From Macroventuria anomochaeta (taxonomy: Eukaryota; Ascomycota; Dothideomycetes; Pleosporales; Didymellaceae): a stretch of 64,000 nucleotides of DNA. Under the pieces are notes generated by a model. The model was given only the letters and a program-made list of their open reading frames with translations, searched no databases and was not told where the DNA came from. The stretch is from assembly GCF_010093625.1 (NCBI RefSeq), contig NW_022985373.1, positions 620,001 through 684,000 on the forward strand, given 5' to 3'. How positions within the stretch are numbered: position 1 is the stretch's first letter; every line of letters starts with the position of its first letter. This document shows positions 31,703-43,896 of this stretch, piece after piece. A program made the translations under genes and the position numbers.

Positions 31703-34700
31703 AGTATAGCTGCATGTATTCAATAATATACTGCGATCACTTCAAGGGCCGTCACTTCTGGGAGGGCTAGTATTCTGATGTCGTGACCAGGTCGTTCCCA
31801 GGCTGAAACTGCTGTCGAGAAGTTCTCCTCTGTTGAGCCCCATGCTCCACCTGCGTACGGAAATGACACGGTCACCGCGGCACTGACCTTCAAGCGCGTG
31901 AGGAGAGGAAGTAAAGTCATAGATTCTTCTAGCCCCATCTGTATTTGCTCAACAAGTCTCTTCTGCTCTAATCACCACGTAATTCCAAAGCAAATCCGTC
32001 ACGGCTGGTGGCGGGTTGATTGAAATGCGCCTGCTTGTTCGATCCTGCTTGTGATCTTTGAGCCCCAGACTTCTGGAGGGCGTATTCTGCACGACCACCA
32101 ATGTCTAAGGCCTGTTCCAGATTGTCAATGCATCAAACGTAAATACAGGTTGACGATTTCGCCGCCAGTGCAGCATTTTCCTTATTCAAATGAAGTCAAC
32201 TTCGTTCCGTGATCAGGAGCTCCGCTTTGACTTTTCCTGACTTCACTTTATGTTGGGAGAATACCAGCATGGTGCTGATGAAGCAAAAATGGCTTACATT
32301 GCTCGCGTGCCCTCAGACACGACTCTGTCGCGACTAAGATGAAGGAATCGTGTACTGAAGAAATCAATTCATCTGACTATGCTCGCTTACATGGTATATT
32401 AAACCGATTGGAGCGTTCGATATTTCTTCCGCAATGTCCTCTCTATCATTTCCAAACTGGCGTAGTGCGTGGCAATGTTTGCCGGCAAAGGACTCTAAAC
32501 TTTAATACCTCTTTACCCATGCGTGGCGGAAGCCGAAAACTAAACTCTTCTGGTAAATGTCTGGGCTCGATTATATTCAAGGTAATACAAAAAACAGAAC
32601 GCTTGCTGGTACGTAGCTTGTAGCAAGTGATGGCCCAGAGCGACGCACAAAAACGGTGACTCGTTGACGCATGTCTTCTCATTCGCAACTATTACAGACT
32701 TACTCGAAACAAAGAACGCTTGATCAAATGTCGACTGGCATGCCGAGAGCACGTATTTAGCCATCTCTTCAGGCTTGTCTTTCTTGGTCTCTTGAAATGC
32801 TCTGCTGAGCGCTCGACAGGAAGTACCGCAAACACATGTACTTGGCCTGCAATCAAGCGAGAATAAAGCTGTGCATGATATCCAAAAGACTGGTAGAAGA
32901 CCATGGTGTTTGAATTTGCCTGAAGTGAAAGACTCAATAAAATCTGCACTCAGGCGTTGCCATGGGAGTTTATTTGGCCAAGGAAACAAAAGGCCAGAAA
33001 TGGAAGTCGCCGAGCTACATACCTTTGAGTACTGTGTGACGGTTGAGCATGTCAAAAAGATCAGAGATGCTTGCCATGTTCTTTGGCAATTTTGTGCCCT
33101 CAAAATTCGGAAAACCAGAAAGCATGGTGTTTCGAGGCGTTTCAACGCTGTCGAAACTATGCGAATACCTACTTGCTTTGCTCTCTTCTTGTCTTACTCC
33201 ACTCTTCTACGTCTTGAAAAGTTGGTGGGAGTAGTGCATGCGATAGGGCTTTCAGCTCTGTGACCATGTGACTGTGTCCAACGAGTCTATGAACGAATCA
33301 CAGTCTCAGCTTTTCGCTTCTTCACTGTCGTTTATCTAACTTTGAATCCGAAATGGCCCAATTAGCTTTCGATGTCTCGTCTCCGCCAACATGCCAGATC
33401 TCAGGTCAGATCTCTGGATGTTCAAATTTATCCTGCCAACTCAGTGAACAAGAGTCGCGTCAAGACACTATCATGTGCACTACCATTGCCTGCGCTCTGG
33501 GACAATGAAAGGAACGCCAGGGCTTACGATATTTTCCAAGCCTTGCGCGTACTTCAAGAGCTCAAAATGCTGAAGCACCGTTGATATTTACAGGCTGGGA
33601 TTTGAGGTCTTCCAACTTCGAAGACACTATTTCCAGTCAGCAGGCTCGTTGTGCGCTATCCAAACTTATTCCCAAGGCCTTTATTGGGTTCTCTGCACAA
33701 ATACACAGTATAGAAGCTTCCCAAACCTGCTATTTCTTCCTCATCATCACAGCCTCTCGACATCATCAAAATGGACAACAACAAGATTCAATGTGCCTGT
33801 CGGTCAATTATTATGTTGTTGGTTTCGAGCGCCAGACCAATGGCAGCCACTTCCAGTGTGAGCAGCAAGGGGCTAGCACCTACATGCCGCGCCTTGACAT
33901 CCAAAGTTTCTCCCGATAACCTTGACTCTCTTTCTTTTTACCGAAACAGGCGATGTGGTATTTGATGTGCCTTTTCGTGAAAGTCCGCAACAAATGGCAT
34001 GTCTTCTTATGTCCTGGGGGGATAGAAATGCCACAGCCAGGAACACTGTGAGCACCATGGTATGTTCGGTGTGAGAACAGGCCCTGAACTCTTTGAATTG
34101 AGCTTTCGATCCCAAAAAGCTTGAAGCAAGGATGGCCTTTGGCCTTCCCCGGTTCGTCTATGGCTCTTAAAGCCTTGTGCTCGATATGAAACGTAGGTAG
34201 ATTCACACTCGTCATGCAGTCGACGAACCTGTTGTTTCTTTGGATGCCCTAGTGCTTGTAGAGGTGTAGTCCATCATCAAGCGGATGCAGGGTGCGTGCG
34301 GGAGGGAGGGGGAGCCAATGCACACCCATGTACCCCGGACTTCAACAACCGCGCTGCCCTGCTGTACGGTGCGCGCCGCTGTGGTTGTTGTGTCGTGTGC
34401 TGGCTTGATACATGCAACTCTGTGGTCTTGGTTGATTGCTAATGATGGAAGGCCGACAATACTGCTCAAATGGACTCTGGATTGCGAAAGATGGGTCTTT
34501 CGCGATGGTGGAATATGTCCTTCAAGAGGTAGCTTGTATACGGTCTCGAAAGTAAGGTCCTCCAAACCATGAAATCGATACGAGTCTGCAGCCACAGTCT
34601 CAGACACAAGCGCAGCGTATGGGTGTCGCACCTCACGCACCCCGCCTCAACACATGCACTCCATAAGCTGTGTAGTCTTCTCACCCAATCATCTTGCGCA

Positions 34701-36153
34701 GCTTATCAGTGTGCTCAAACACGAGCCAATCAGCAAAATGACGCCTTTGAGAGAGGCTGCTGCGACGCAAGCGTTCCCCGCATCCTGCGTACATCCTACT
34801 CGGCTGTATCGCTGCCGTTTAGTGGCGGTGAACGTGCTCTTATCTTGTTGTCTGAATGGGATTTGTTGGTGGATGGCACCTACCAAGGTAGGCAGCTGTC
34901 AATACTGCGAACAATAAACGCGCTGTAAGCACGTCGACACCGTCAGCGAAACACCCAAGACAGCAGTCGTGCAATATAGCGTGGTAATGAGAGTGTGAAA
35001 TCGATGTCCGCGAACGACATTCGTGGTGTTTTGGAGGTGATCCACACTACGATCCGCTGGCGTGATGCAAGGAAAACCATCGTTCCAGCATGGCATTTGC
35101 GACCCCACGTGTTCGCGCGAAGACGTGCCCACTTCGCGCATCTCACAGCTGGTGGTGTGCTTATGGCTGGGAGGTCTGGTGACCGCTCAAAAGATATCTT
35201 TCGAGGCGTGATCGCTCAAAGAGGACTGTCGCAACCCCCAACAGCGTCGCGGTACTTCCCATTTCGTACCTTGATCACAAAATGGGGCTGGCATGTTACG
35301 CAGAACACAGTGTGACAGTCTGAGTTGTTCATGTGGATTTGTGGGGTTGCAGGATTCTCTGCGACTCACGAGACTCGAGAAAAAGAAAGTGAGGTTTTGT
35401 AGGACCTTGAAATGAGTGGGTGAGTTGGCGGCAAGGCTGGGATGTTGCCTGGTTGTAATTTCGAGGCCATGGTGAGATCGGAGATGTGCGCGATGTGCGC
35501 ACGGTTGGTGCGCGCCACAAAGTTTGGCAACGGCGTCAACAAAACCACAACAACGGCAGGAGCAACTGGCAGGCGCAACCACGAAGCACCAAACAATTGA
35601 CCAAACCCGGTGTTCACGAGCACGCAGAGCGCGATTTATGTAGTCTACAACATTGCGTTACGCGCTATCAACGGCACGCGAAAAAAACGTCCAAGCGGTG
35701 AGGCCGCGGGATGTTATTCCCTAGCGGCAACTGGCGCCTCGACCCCCATGCCGTCATGATTCTCTTGTCTCCATGGGACCATGACATGGGTAGCGCAAAA
35801 CCCAGCTTGCCGTACCAATACTCAAGCTTTTCCACGCTCCATCCCCCGAGCCGCCTACATATTGCTCCCAGCATGCATCTGCGCGCCTCCGCTCTGTAAC
35901 CTGCTCCTCTCCGGCAGGTTCTCACGGATCCCAGAGGATTTACAGACCGCCTCGGCATCCCGAAGCGTCGCGCCCCGCCTCGTTGCCTTGCTGCTTGCGT
36001 GACTTCTGCACAAGCGATCATCGCCAAACCGAAAGCAAGCAGCGTGTTTGGCCCAGCCAGAGATAGCTATCACGCACACCTTTTCTACCACCAACCGCGC
36101 CCCTCGAAAGCTTCCCATCGCCCTGAGCAAGGAGATATACACCTCGAGGCATC
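31703..36153. other. Gene-poor stretch
   Basis: About 4.4 kb with no recognisable gene on either strand. Open frames up to about 200 codons (for example on the minus strand at 32540-33145) show no domain. A 64-codon frame at 33771-33965 begins MDNNKIQCACRS after a CT-rich leader, loosely like the frame at 6100. The last few hundred bases should hold the promoter of the SUR7-like gene, but no TATA box is clear. Confidence 0.55.
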
Positions 36154-37063
36154 ATGACGCGCAGGAGTGTCTACGCTGTGGGCCTTGTGTTCACGCTGGT
36201 CTGTACTGCGATGACAGTCGCCAGTATCGCCATGCCGAGATGGGTGTCTTACCGCCCTGTAAGCTGCCTCTTTTCCACCGCCATGATTACCCACTAACAG
36301 TGCATTGTAGAACGGCGAAAGAGAATACTCGTACGGCCTCCACTCGCGCTGCTCCGCCAAAACAGGCCACTGTGTCCCCTTCCCTCGCACCTCCGACTGT
36401 GGCAAAGATGCCTCCTTCTGCAACATGTGGCGCACCGTTGGCTTCTTGATGAGCTTTGGCGTAGTCGTTGAGCTGTGCACGCTGGTCAGCTTCGTGGTCA
36501 TCGTGTCTGGCGGCGTGCAGAGGAGGGTGCAGGGCTGGGGCGTCGTAGTGGGTGTGTTGATATTCAGCGCCATCATTCAAGGCGCTGGTATGGCTATTGT
36601 GGTACGCTCTTCTCCATTTCTCTGGATTTGAGGTGATTGGGTGCTAACGTGGCGCAGTCATACGTCTTCGATCACGATGCACGATTCTTCTCCGGATTCC
36701 ACCTCGATTCCTCCTGGTCTATGTGCACCGCATCCTGGACACTCCTCGTCGCCACAGCGCTGGGCATCACAGCATCAGCATACTACCTGCCAGCAGAGGG
36801 CGACTACGAGCTCATCCCAGAAATGGACATTGAGCCAGACGACCAGTGAGTGCACCATCGCCACAGATTAGAGCTCTCTAACGACAAGCAGGCTACTCTC
36901 GCGTGTTGCAGCCTGGGATAACGGCTACAAACACATCGGTTTCCAATACCAAAACGAACCCCCGGAACGAGATCCAGATATGATGAGCATTGCTTCCTTC
37001 CAGAGCAGACAGAGCATATCGAATTCTGTACGGTCGCCTTCGATGTCGCGTCCAACCCGGTAG
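36154..37063 (+). CDS. SUR7/claudin-like four-span plasma membrane protein
   Basis: Four exons (36154-36258, 36311-36601, 36658-36845, 36892-37063) are separated by 52-, 56- and 46-nt introns, all with GT/AG and CTAAY-like branch sites. The 251-aa product has four transmembrane segments: VYAVGLVFTLVCTAMTVASI, VGFLMSFGVVVELCTLVSFV, GWGVVVGVLIFSAIIQGAGM and CTASWTLLVATALGITASAY. The first extracellular loop carries a W and paired cysteines (RCSAKTGHC, DCGKDASFCNMW), as in claudin/SUR7 proteins. The cytoplasmic tail is acidic, then Ser-rich. Family members organise cortical membrane domains (eisosomes) in fungi; the specific role here is unknown. Confidence 0.82.
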
Positions 37064-40000
37064 TCGATCTACCCTCCTCACGACCACACCCTTCACGGTC
37101 GATGAGCGATGATATCCTTTGCATGAGAGTGTAATGGCGGTGTTTTGGCATAGCGGCGAAATGACTGCGTTTTGAGCGTTGTTTGGCGCTGGTGCGTTTC
37201 GTTTGAGTGAATGATGCGGCATATCTTTTATTGTTATGTGTAGCTTTCGCGCTCTTGCTTCCTAATGATACCCCTCTGCTACTCATTCTGGTGGTTTTGG
37301 GCGAGTGACTTCTGGTTGGTACGTACTATGAGCGTGGAATTTGCAATCGACAACTGTCTCGACACACAACCACCTGTCATTTCAAAGCGCTCGAAGTTTT
37401 ATTACATTAACAACAAGATGCAGTTTTCACGTGCTGTAGGGAGCCTTTCTCCATCATAAGTTTGACTGACAGGAAGTACACTGCATACCAGGAATATGAT
37501 CCCATCCTCTCGACTTTTTGGATCATGACAGATCATACACCACATCTGACAAGGAAAACATGATACTGATGTCCGACACAAGACGAGCACCTCGGCATTC
37601 CTTACTCAGCCATGACATTTCGATATAGATCAACAAAGCAGTCGCGGCCCTAACATTTGCGCGTCCGAAGTCGCCTTTAAGCACTTTCACAATCAGCACA
37701 TACGAGTTTTATGAGATGATTTCAGGAGCCGGAAATTCCAAAAATGGAGTGTAAAGGAAGAGATGGCCATACACGGTAACCTATGCCTCAGACTCTTGCC
37801 CGACGACCATAGAAATACGTGAATATAATCTCGAGCAATGCACAGCAAGGAGCGACACGGGATCTGGCTTCTTGACTCTCGCTTTTCTGATAGAGTCTGT
37901 CTAGCTTCAGGGACAGACATCGAGCTTCCCCTCGGGCCATTGACTGAGTAGTAACTCGCCATCAGTGTTCAGACATTGGGCACCAGATGTGACAATATGG
38001 TCAACTGCTGAAGCGGCGCAGATGAATTTTTTGGTTTCTTTCTTTTAGGGTTTAAAAAAGAGGGCCTTAGAGATGGAAAAATCAGCATCCAGTGCCCAAA
38101 AGCACACAACGAACTCCCAGACATATAAATGCCCGACCTACTTTTGTACCGAGCGAAATGGAAGACAGTGCACCCACGTGAAACCGGGCAGGTCCTCTTT
38201 TTCGGTACCTTTTCGAGAACGGGACATGAGGAGATACGCTACGGGTTTTCGGATCAGAAATACGGAAATGGAGGGCGTTAGGAGAGGGTTTGAACAAGAC
38301 GAAGGGTCGAATATCTACTCCGTTCCAGAAGATCGCGACCTTGAGCGGAGTTGAGGTCTGTTTTGGACTAATAGCAGCGAGGAGCCACGCAGGACATGCC
38401 GTGCAGATAAATGCGTGTTTCAGCTGTTCAACCGGACCAGGTTTGTGAAAGGTCGTTTGGCTTCGTCCAAGGTGCTTTGGCATTTTCGAAACCTGTCCGG
38501 GCACCAACATCGCAGTACGGCACTGAACTATGATTTTCCAGAGCTGGCGGATGAACAATTCGATAAGCACTTTTGGGTCTTTGAACAGACAGTGCGATGG
38601 AGAGGTGCATGTCCCAGGGTGCTGAGAAGGGTTATATTCCGTCAGCCTTACGCAGCCTAGACAGCGTGCTCTAATCATCACTGACGAGTCCTCACAGAGA
38701 CTCTTGCACACCGAATACCACAGCAATGGACAAATCTGTGGTGCACGCCATGCAATCATTAGATGAATTGCTGAGTCTCCCGCTCATGACGTTGCGCTGG
38801 AACGTGGACAAGGGCTCAACACATAGCACAATCACATACGAGTCTTCGAACATTCACGCGCAGCAATTGACGTTAGACATACGCTCGAGCCTGGCCAATT
38901 TTGAGGCTTCAGAGAGGGAAAGATAGCTCCAGCATGAAAGCAGTTCGACGACGTTTTGTCGAATGTCTCCTGGACTGGCACACGAAGTTCTCGACGTCTT
39001 GTAAGAGAAAAAAAAATTGGAGGGTAGGTATGAATGCAAAGGCGCCCCTGCTCAACAAATACGATGTTCAGAGGTTGTAGTTTCTGATGATGCACAGCAA
39101 TAAGCCACACAGAGCATTGCTTATCCGACATAGTGTTCTAAAAACAATCTGATACCGCACCCAGAGTGGTCATTGTCTGTTTTGGAAAAACTTTGTCCTT
39201 GATATTGCGCAGACATCAACGATTGGTGGTGGCGTTTTGATTAATCTTCGGCACATCAAACCGAGGAGTATATATACCTGTGGTTGCCACAGGCATTGCG
39301 CAGAAGACTGTGACAATGGGCAGTGGCGGCAGAGAACATAGAGCACAGGCTGTACATTTTCGGATCTGAAGACACTCCAACTTTAATAGATAACATTCAG
39401 GCCGGCACTGTGCGTTCGCATACCACTACATTCTAGTGCAAGAAATGAGGGTCATGGTTTTTGAAGAAGTTGTAATTTGTGTGAGAGACAAGTATTGATC
39501 TTAACATGCGTTGTACCTCAATCTGTTTTTGACTGTCTCGCAAAAGAAACATAGGCTGCCTCTACGTGCGTTTCTAGAGCTTGGGAAAGGTGACGTCCAA
39601 AGAATCTAAATGTTTTCCCGCACTCCAGCATCTTGGTCGTCTCTACTTCGCCATATCGCAGAGAAGCCACATAGCAACCCTATCGTCTCACTTCTTGACC
39701 AGGCAATGAAGGACAGATAGAGAACTTCGATTTGTTTTCAAACGCAGAAGCGCGGTCGCAACGTCCAAGTTGTGATTATCTCTTTGTAGGGCTTGCAGCG
39801 CCCGCACATGTCTCGCTTGCCACCATCTTTTCGAAGCTCTGTAGAGCGAGATAGTAAAACAAGAGAAGTAAGCTGTAAGATACGTATACTCCTGAGTATG
39901 ACCCAAACACATAGAACTCACGCCACACTTATTCGAGGTTATATTCTTTTCGCAAAGATCCGTGACACAAGACATGGTGCAGTGTAATTTCCCTTTAGGT

Positions 40001-40759
40001 TGTGTACAGGATCATACTTTGGAAGGATCATACATTCAAGCTTGATGTTCTTTCTACTTTGTTGCAGCCCGCATTGAGTGGAACTACAGACGACAGCCGG
40101 CTTCAAGCTTTTCGACTTCACTCAATGCTGACACATACAGCGTGCATATCTCAGCTTTTGGTAGGATCGAATTGTCGCGCAGTAGAGGAGTAAAGTCACA
40201 ATTATCAAAAGAAAACAAAAAAAAACAAAAAAAACACATGTACCGTCAGTGTTCACGGAGCATTGTGCTAGACTGAATTGTGTGCAGCAGCTTGAAGATG
40301 TCACAGAGCCGAATACTCGAGCTCCTGCTACCAAAGATATAGTGCATATCTACGACTGTTTCGAAGGTCGGGCAATCTTCCATCAAAATGCGTGAGGTCA
40401 GCTTTCGAAAGATTTTTTCGTCTCTTAGAAGCAGACAGCTCTAAAAACAGATAATCGAGTTGGGAGTTTGGTTATCGCGCAGACAAAAAACATTTGCCGT
40501 GTAGGAATACTCGGTTGCGTCGTAAAGGATTGGATGGGAGAGAGTATATATATGCCCTCGCTTACTTCTTTATGGCAATTATGTCAAGGACGGTAAGTAG
40601 TTGGAAGAAAAGTGAGTTTGAATGCAGGGCAGGTACAAAGGTTGCAGTAGAGAGGTGACAGAAAAGTGTAGGATGATTCCATGGCTCCTTGGTCGGATCT
40701 CCATCCGCCCCTACTCTACTCTGGGTATCAATAACTTCTCATCTCACACCTCACCCTCC
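37064..40759. other. Gene-poor stretch
   Basis: About 3.7 kb without a recognisable gene. A 225-codon minus-strand frame (38759-38082) has no domain. TATA-like boxes stand near 38122, 39271 and 40545. An A-rich run lies near 40205-40235. The right end is the 3' flank of the minus-strand gene ending at 40760. Confidence 0.55.
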
Positions 40760-43320
40760 TCATCTCCCATTCCCCATCGCCAACTTCCGATTCCTCTTCA
40801 CAAGCGCCCCCAACTTCCTCTCCAACACCTCTTGCTCCCGCCTCGCACTAACCATCGCAGCCTCCGCCTCTTCCAGACTCAACAAACAGCTTCTCTCGAT
40901 CTGTCTCCCACCCGCCGAACCACCAACGCTCCCTCCCTTCACCAATCCCTCCGGCCAATGCTCCACCTTCTTCAACTCTTCCAACATCCTCCTCACATTC
41001 GCATCCGCATGGTCCAGTGTATTCATACCTAGCCCGGCGCCGACTAGGCCTTCGAGCCCGCGCACGAATACGCCGCCGGATTTATCGCCCACCATACTTG
41101 CTAAGCCGTCGAGTTCTGTAGACCCAACGGCCCCGCCTTCGACCACCGCGCGCGCTGCTTTTTCAAACCGCCCGGCTTGCACAGAGATAGACGAAGTGCC
41201 CGACCCCGGAGCGCCGCCGACAGCAGCCATTTCTGGGCGTGGGTGGTTGGGGGGCGGGTTATCTGTGCGTGGGAGTACGAATTGATTGAGATATGCGCCG
41301 GCGTCTGCGGGGGTTTGCTGTTGCACGGGGGGCGAGTTTTGCGGGAAGTCATTGGGGTGGACAGGTGGTAACTGCTGCGAATAGGTATTGGGATCGAATT
41401 TGAGAGTGCTGGTTGGCGAGTTGGGGAGTTTCTTGCCGGCCTCCTTCAGCGCTGTAGCGATGGTGGGGAGCACGTCGGACGAGTTGTAGGGGCCGTTATA
41501 ATGCTGGCTGGTGCGCGAGGACGGGTGATAGCGCAGGTAGCCGGTCAGTTGCTCTATCTGAGCCTCGAGTGAAAGGGCTTTCTCTTCGAGCTCGGTGGTC
41601 AGGCCCCAGAGGAATTTCCCGTTGGGCGTGATGAGTGTGCGGGAGTCGGGTTTGTCCTGAGGTCCATTGAGACGCACAGGCTTCTTCTTTGCGAGGGCGT
41701 CGAGGTCGGCTTCTGAGAAGTGAATTTTGAGGTCAGGGGGAGACGTTGGGTGGCCGGATTGCGTGGTTCTCGAACCGTGCGTTAGGGTTGATGAGAGCGG
41801 CTTGAAGAACTCGAGAGCTGATACGAGGATGTCGCCGGTCTTCTGGAGGCCACTGAGAACTGACTGTGCACTTGGCTCGCGCCTGTCCCTCGCCTCTTCG
41901 GGGTGGGTCTCTGGCTCTGGAGTTGCGCTTGCAGAATTGCGCGCAGACTGTACCTTGACAGAGACGACACTAGGTGTCTCCACTGGCTCGTCTTCCACGA
42001 TCACACTCTTTGGTGACGCAGGTTGGCTCTTCGCAGCAGCGGTCATAGCAGCGACTGGCTTGGGAGTTATGGATGGCTTCTTGGCTTTCTTCTTGCGGCC
42101 AATGATAGGTGCCTGCACCACCTCGACATCAGACCCATTCTCTGCCACCTCCTTCTCTTCCTCCTGTCGCTTACGCTCTTGTCTATTCTTCTTAGCTTGC
42201 GCTTTGGTGATTTTCCTGACTGGCGCGGAGCCGACAATGCTGTTAGGAGGTGGAGAGTTAGCTCTTGAGATCATGCCTGATGTCATGGAGGCTGTATCGG
42301 AGATCAACTCGCTGGCTGGCGTGCCAGGCTGATTCAAAGAAGCAATACTCGCCTGTCTCGACCTCAGCTTGTCCATCGTAGGAATCTGAGGAAGAGGTGG
42401 TGTCGGCGCAGCCACGGCGGGTGGCGTCTCAACCTTTGGTGTTGATACAAGTCGCAGTGTTCGGGGCGCGGCCGTGTGCTTGATGGGCGAAGGCGCAGCC
42501 GCTACAGCTGGACTTGCAGGTACTGAAGGAGTTGTAGTTGGAGGGATTGTGCGCACGCTCTTCGTCTGTGGCTCTGCCTTGCGCGCGGCCGCAGTAGGCA
42601 TTGGCTCCTTATCGACCATCTTAGTGGTTGGGATGTCAAGCTTGCCAGGGTGCTGCCGTTTGGTGTTTGCGTTGGGGATTCCAGTAGCAATCGAAACGTC
42701 TGCGCTCTCCTTGGCGGGCACCTTCTGGCTGCTATCCTCTGACGCGGTCGCTGGCTTCTCAGCTCTGTCAGCCTTCTTACTGGCTGCCTTGCTCTTCGCT
42801 GTGGTCTTTGCAGGCGTTTCGGGGGTGGCCTTCTTGTCCTTCAATTCTGATTTCTTCGTCGATGCATCCACCGCTGTCTTGCTTGAGGCCTCAGTCACGG
42901 CTTGTACTTTGGCACTGGAAGCTTTGGTGGGCGACTTCGTCGGTGTCGCGGGTACTGCATTCGTGCTTGCGGCTGGCGCGGCATCGACCGTCTCGACAAC
43001 TTTCACTGGCTGCTTTCCCTTCTTTGTCTTTGCAGGTGTCTCCGGTTTGACTGGCGCGACAGGTATCACAGGTACAGCAGGGACAATAGTGGATGAAGTG
43101 GTCCGCGACATTGGACGAGAGACGGCCTCCTCAGCGATTGCCCTGGGAATAGCCGGAGCGGTAAAGCCTGGCGGAATGGATGGCGTTGACCGTCGAGGCT
43201 GCTCGAAGAATTGTCCACCCAGTGGTGTGCCTAGCGGAGGACGCATGGGCTCGTTCTCGTCATCATTGACGAGTGCATCGACTTCGAGCGTAGCTTGCTC
43301 TTCATCAGCAAACGTTGTAC
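40760..43320 (-). CDS. Low-complexity protein, probable C-terminal extension of NOT4 or separate gene
   Basis: The exon opens at a good acceptor (branch GCTGAC, then CATAG at 43321) and runs 852 codons to a stop at 40760. There is no in-frame ATG near its start, so an upstream exon is required. The sequence is acidic at first (VDALVNDDENEPMRPPLG), then Pro/Ala/Lys/Thr-rich. It has conserved islands: KRQHPGKLDI, RSRQASIASLNQPGTPASEL, IIGRKKKAKKPS, VRLNGPQDKPDSRTLITPNG, KFLWGLTTELEEKALSLEAQ, QTPADAGAYLNQFVLPRTDN. It ends in a Glu/Lys coiled coil (EQEVLERKLGALVKRNRKL). From memory, similar islands occur at the C terminus of very long NOT4 proteins of Aspergillus-type fungi. The same strand and 580-bp spacing to NOT4 fit that, but a good donor before the NOT4 stop was not found. 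Confidence 0.6.
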
Positions 43321-43896
43321 CTATGTGCACAATAGTCAGCATTTGTTTCAGTCCTAGCCTGCAGTGGCAAGAAGAGGTAGCGGTCGACAACAACGACGGC
43401 GGTGACGGCAAACGGTAATAGTAGGCAACGCTGCAAAGCACTTAAGTACATCAAGTTGCAAAGGTAGTTCTCTCGAGCATCTTCGTCACTTCAAAGGCAG
43501 AAGGATTGTAAGGAAGCCATCTCTCTATTAGAAAGTAAGCATGCCGACTAGAGAGCGGCAGGAAGGGGACTTTACGTACATGCGATGGCAATGACGAAGA
43601 TGACGAGAGAAGTTAACCGAGGCGTCTGGCGAAGCAGCATGTTCCACCCAAGTAAAGAAAGACATGAACAAGATGCGAGGTATTGAAAATCCATGAAATC
43701 GTGCCAAAGCCAATGACCTGTGCCCACGGCTGGCCGTTCATTTAACGCCGAGCAACTCAGTGCCTTTGCACTTGTTGATATGCCGATGCAGTGTTGCCAA
43801 GAACCCAAAACGCCGTGCGTCGTTGCCGCAAAGAGAAGTACTAAGACAGTATATCTGACCCAGTGGCCGACTAATTGAGTGAAAGAAGCGAAATGT

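Noticed and set aside
32540..33145. 201-codon minus-strand frame
   Set aside because: No recognisable motif and composition like surrounding noncoding DNA.
38082..38759. 225-codon minus-strand frame in the gene-poor stretch
   Set aside because: No domain, no codon bias, no promoter or neighbouring exon.
42474..43418. 314-codon plus-strand open frame
   Set aside because: Antisense of the Ala/Pro/Lys-rich minus-strand coding exon; hydrophobic only because Lys/Ala codons reverse to Leu/Ala/Gly-type codons.
43321..43441. Extending the 852-codon exon upstream to 43441
   Set aside because: The frame opens with GTG, not ATG, and crosses a strong branch site and acceptor (GCTGAC...CATAG), so this part is intron.
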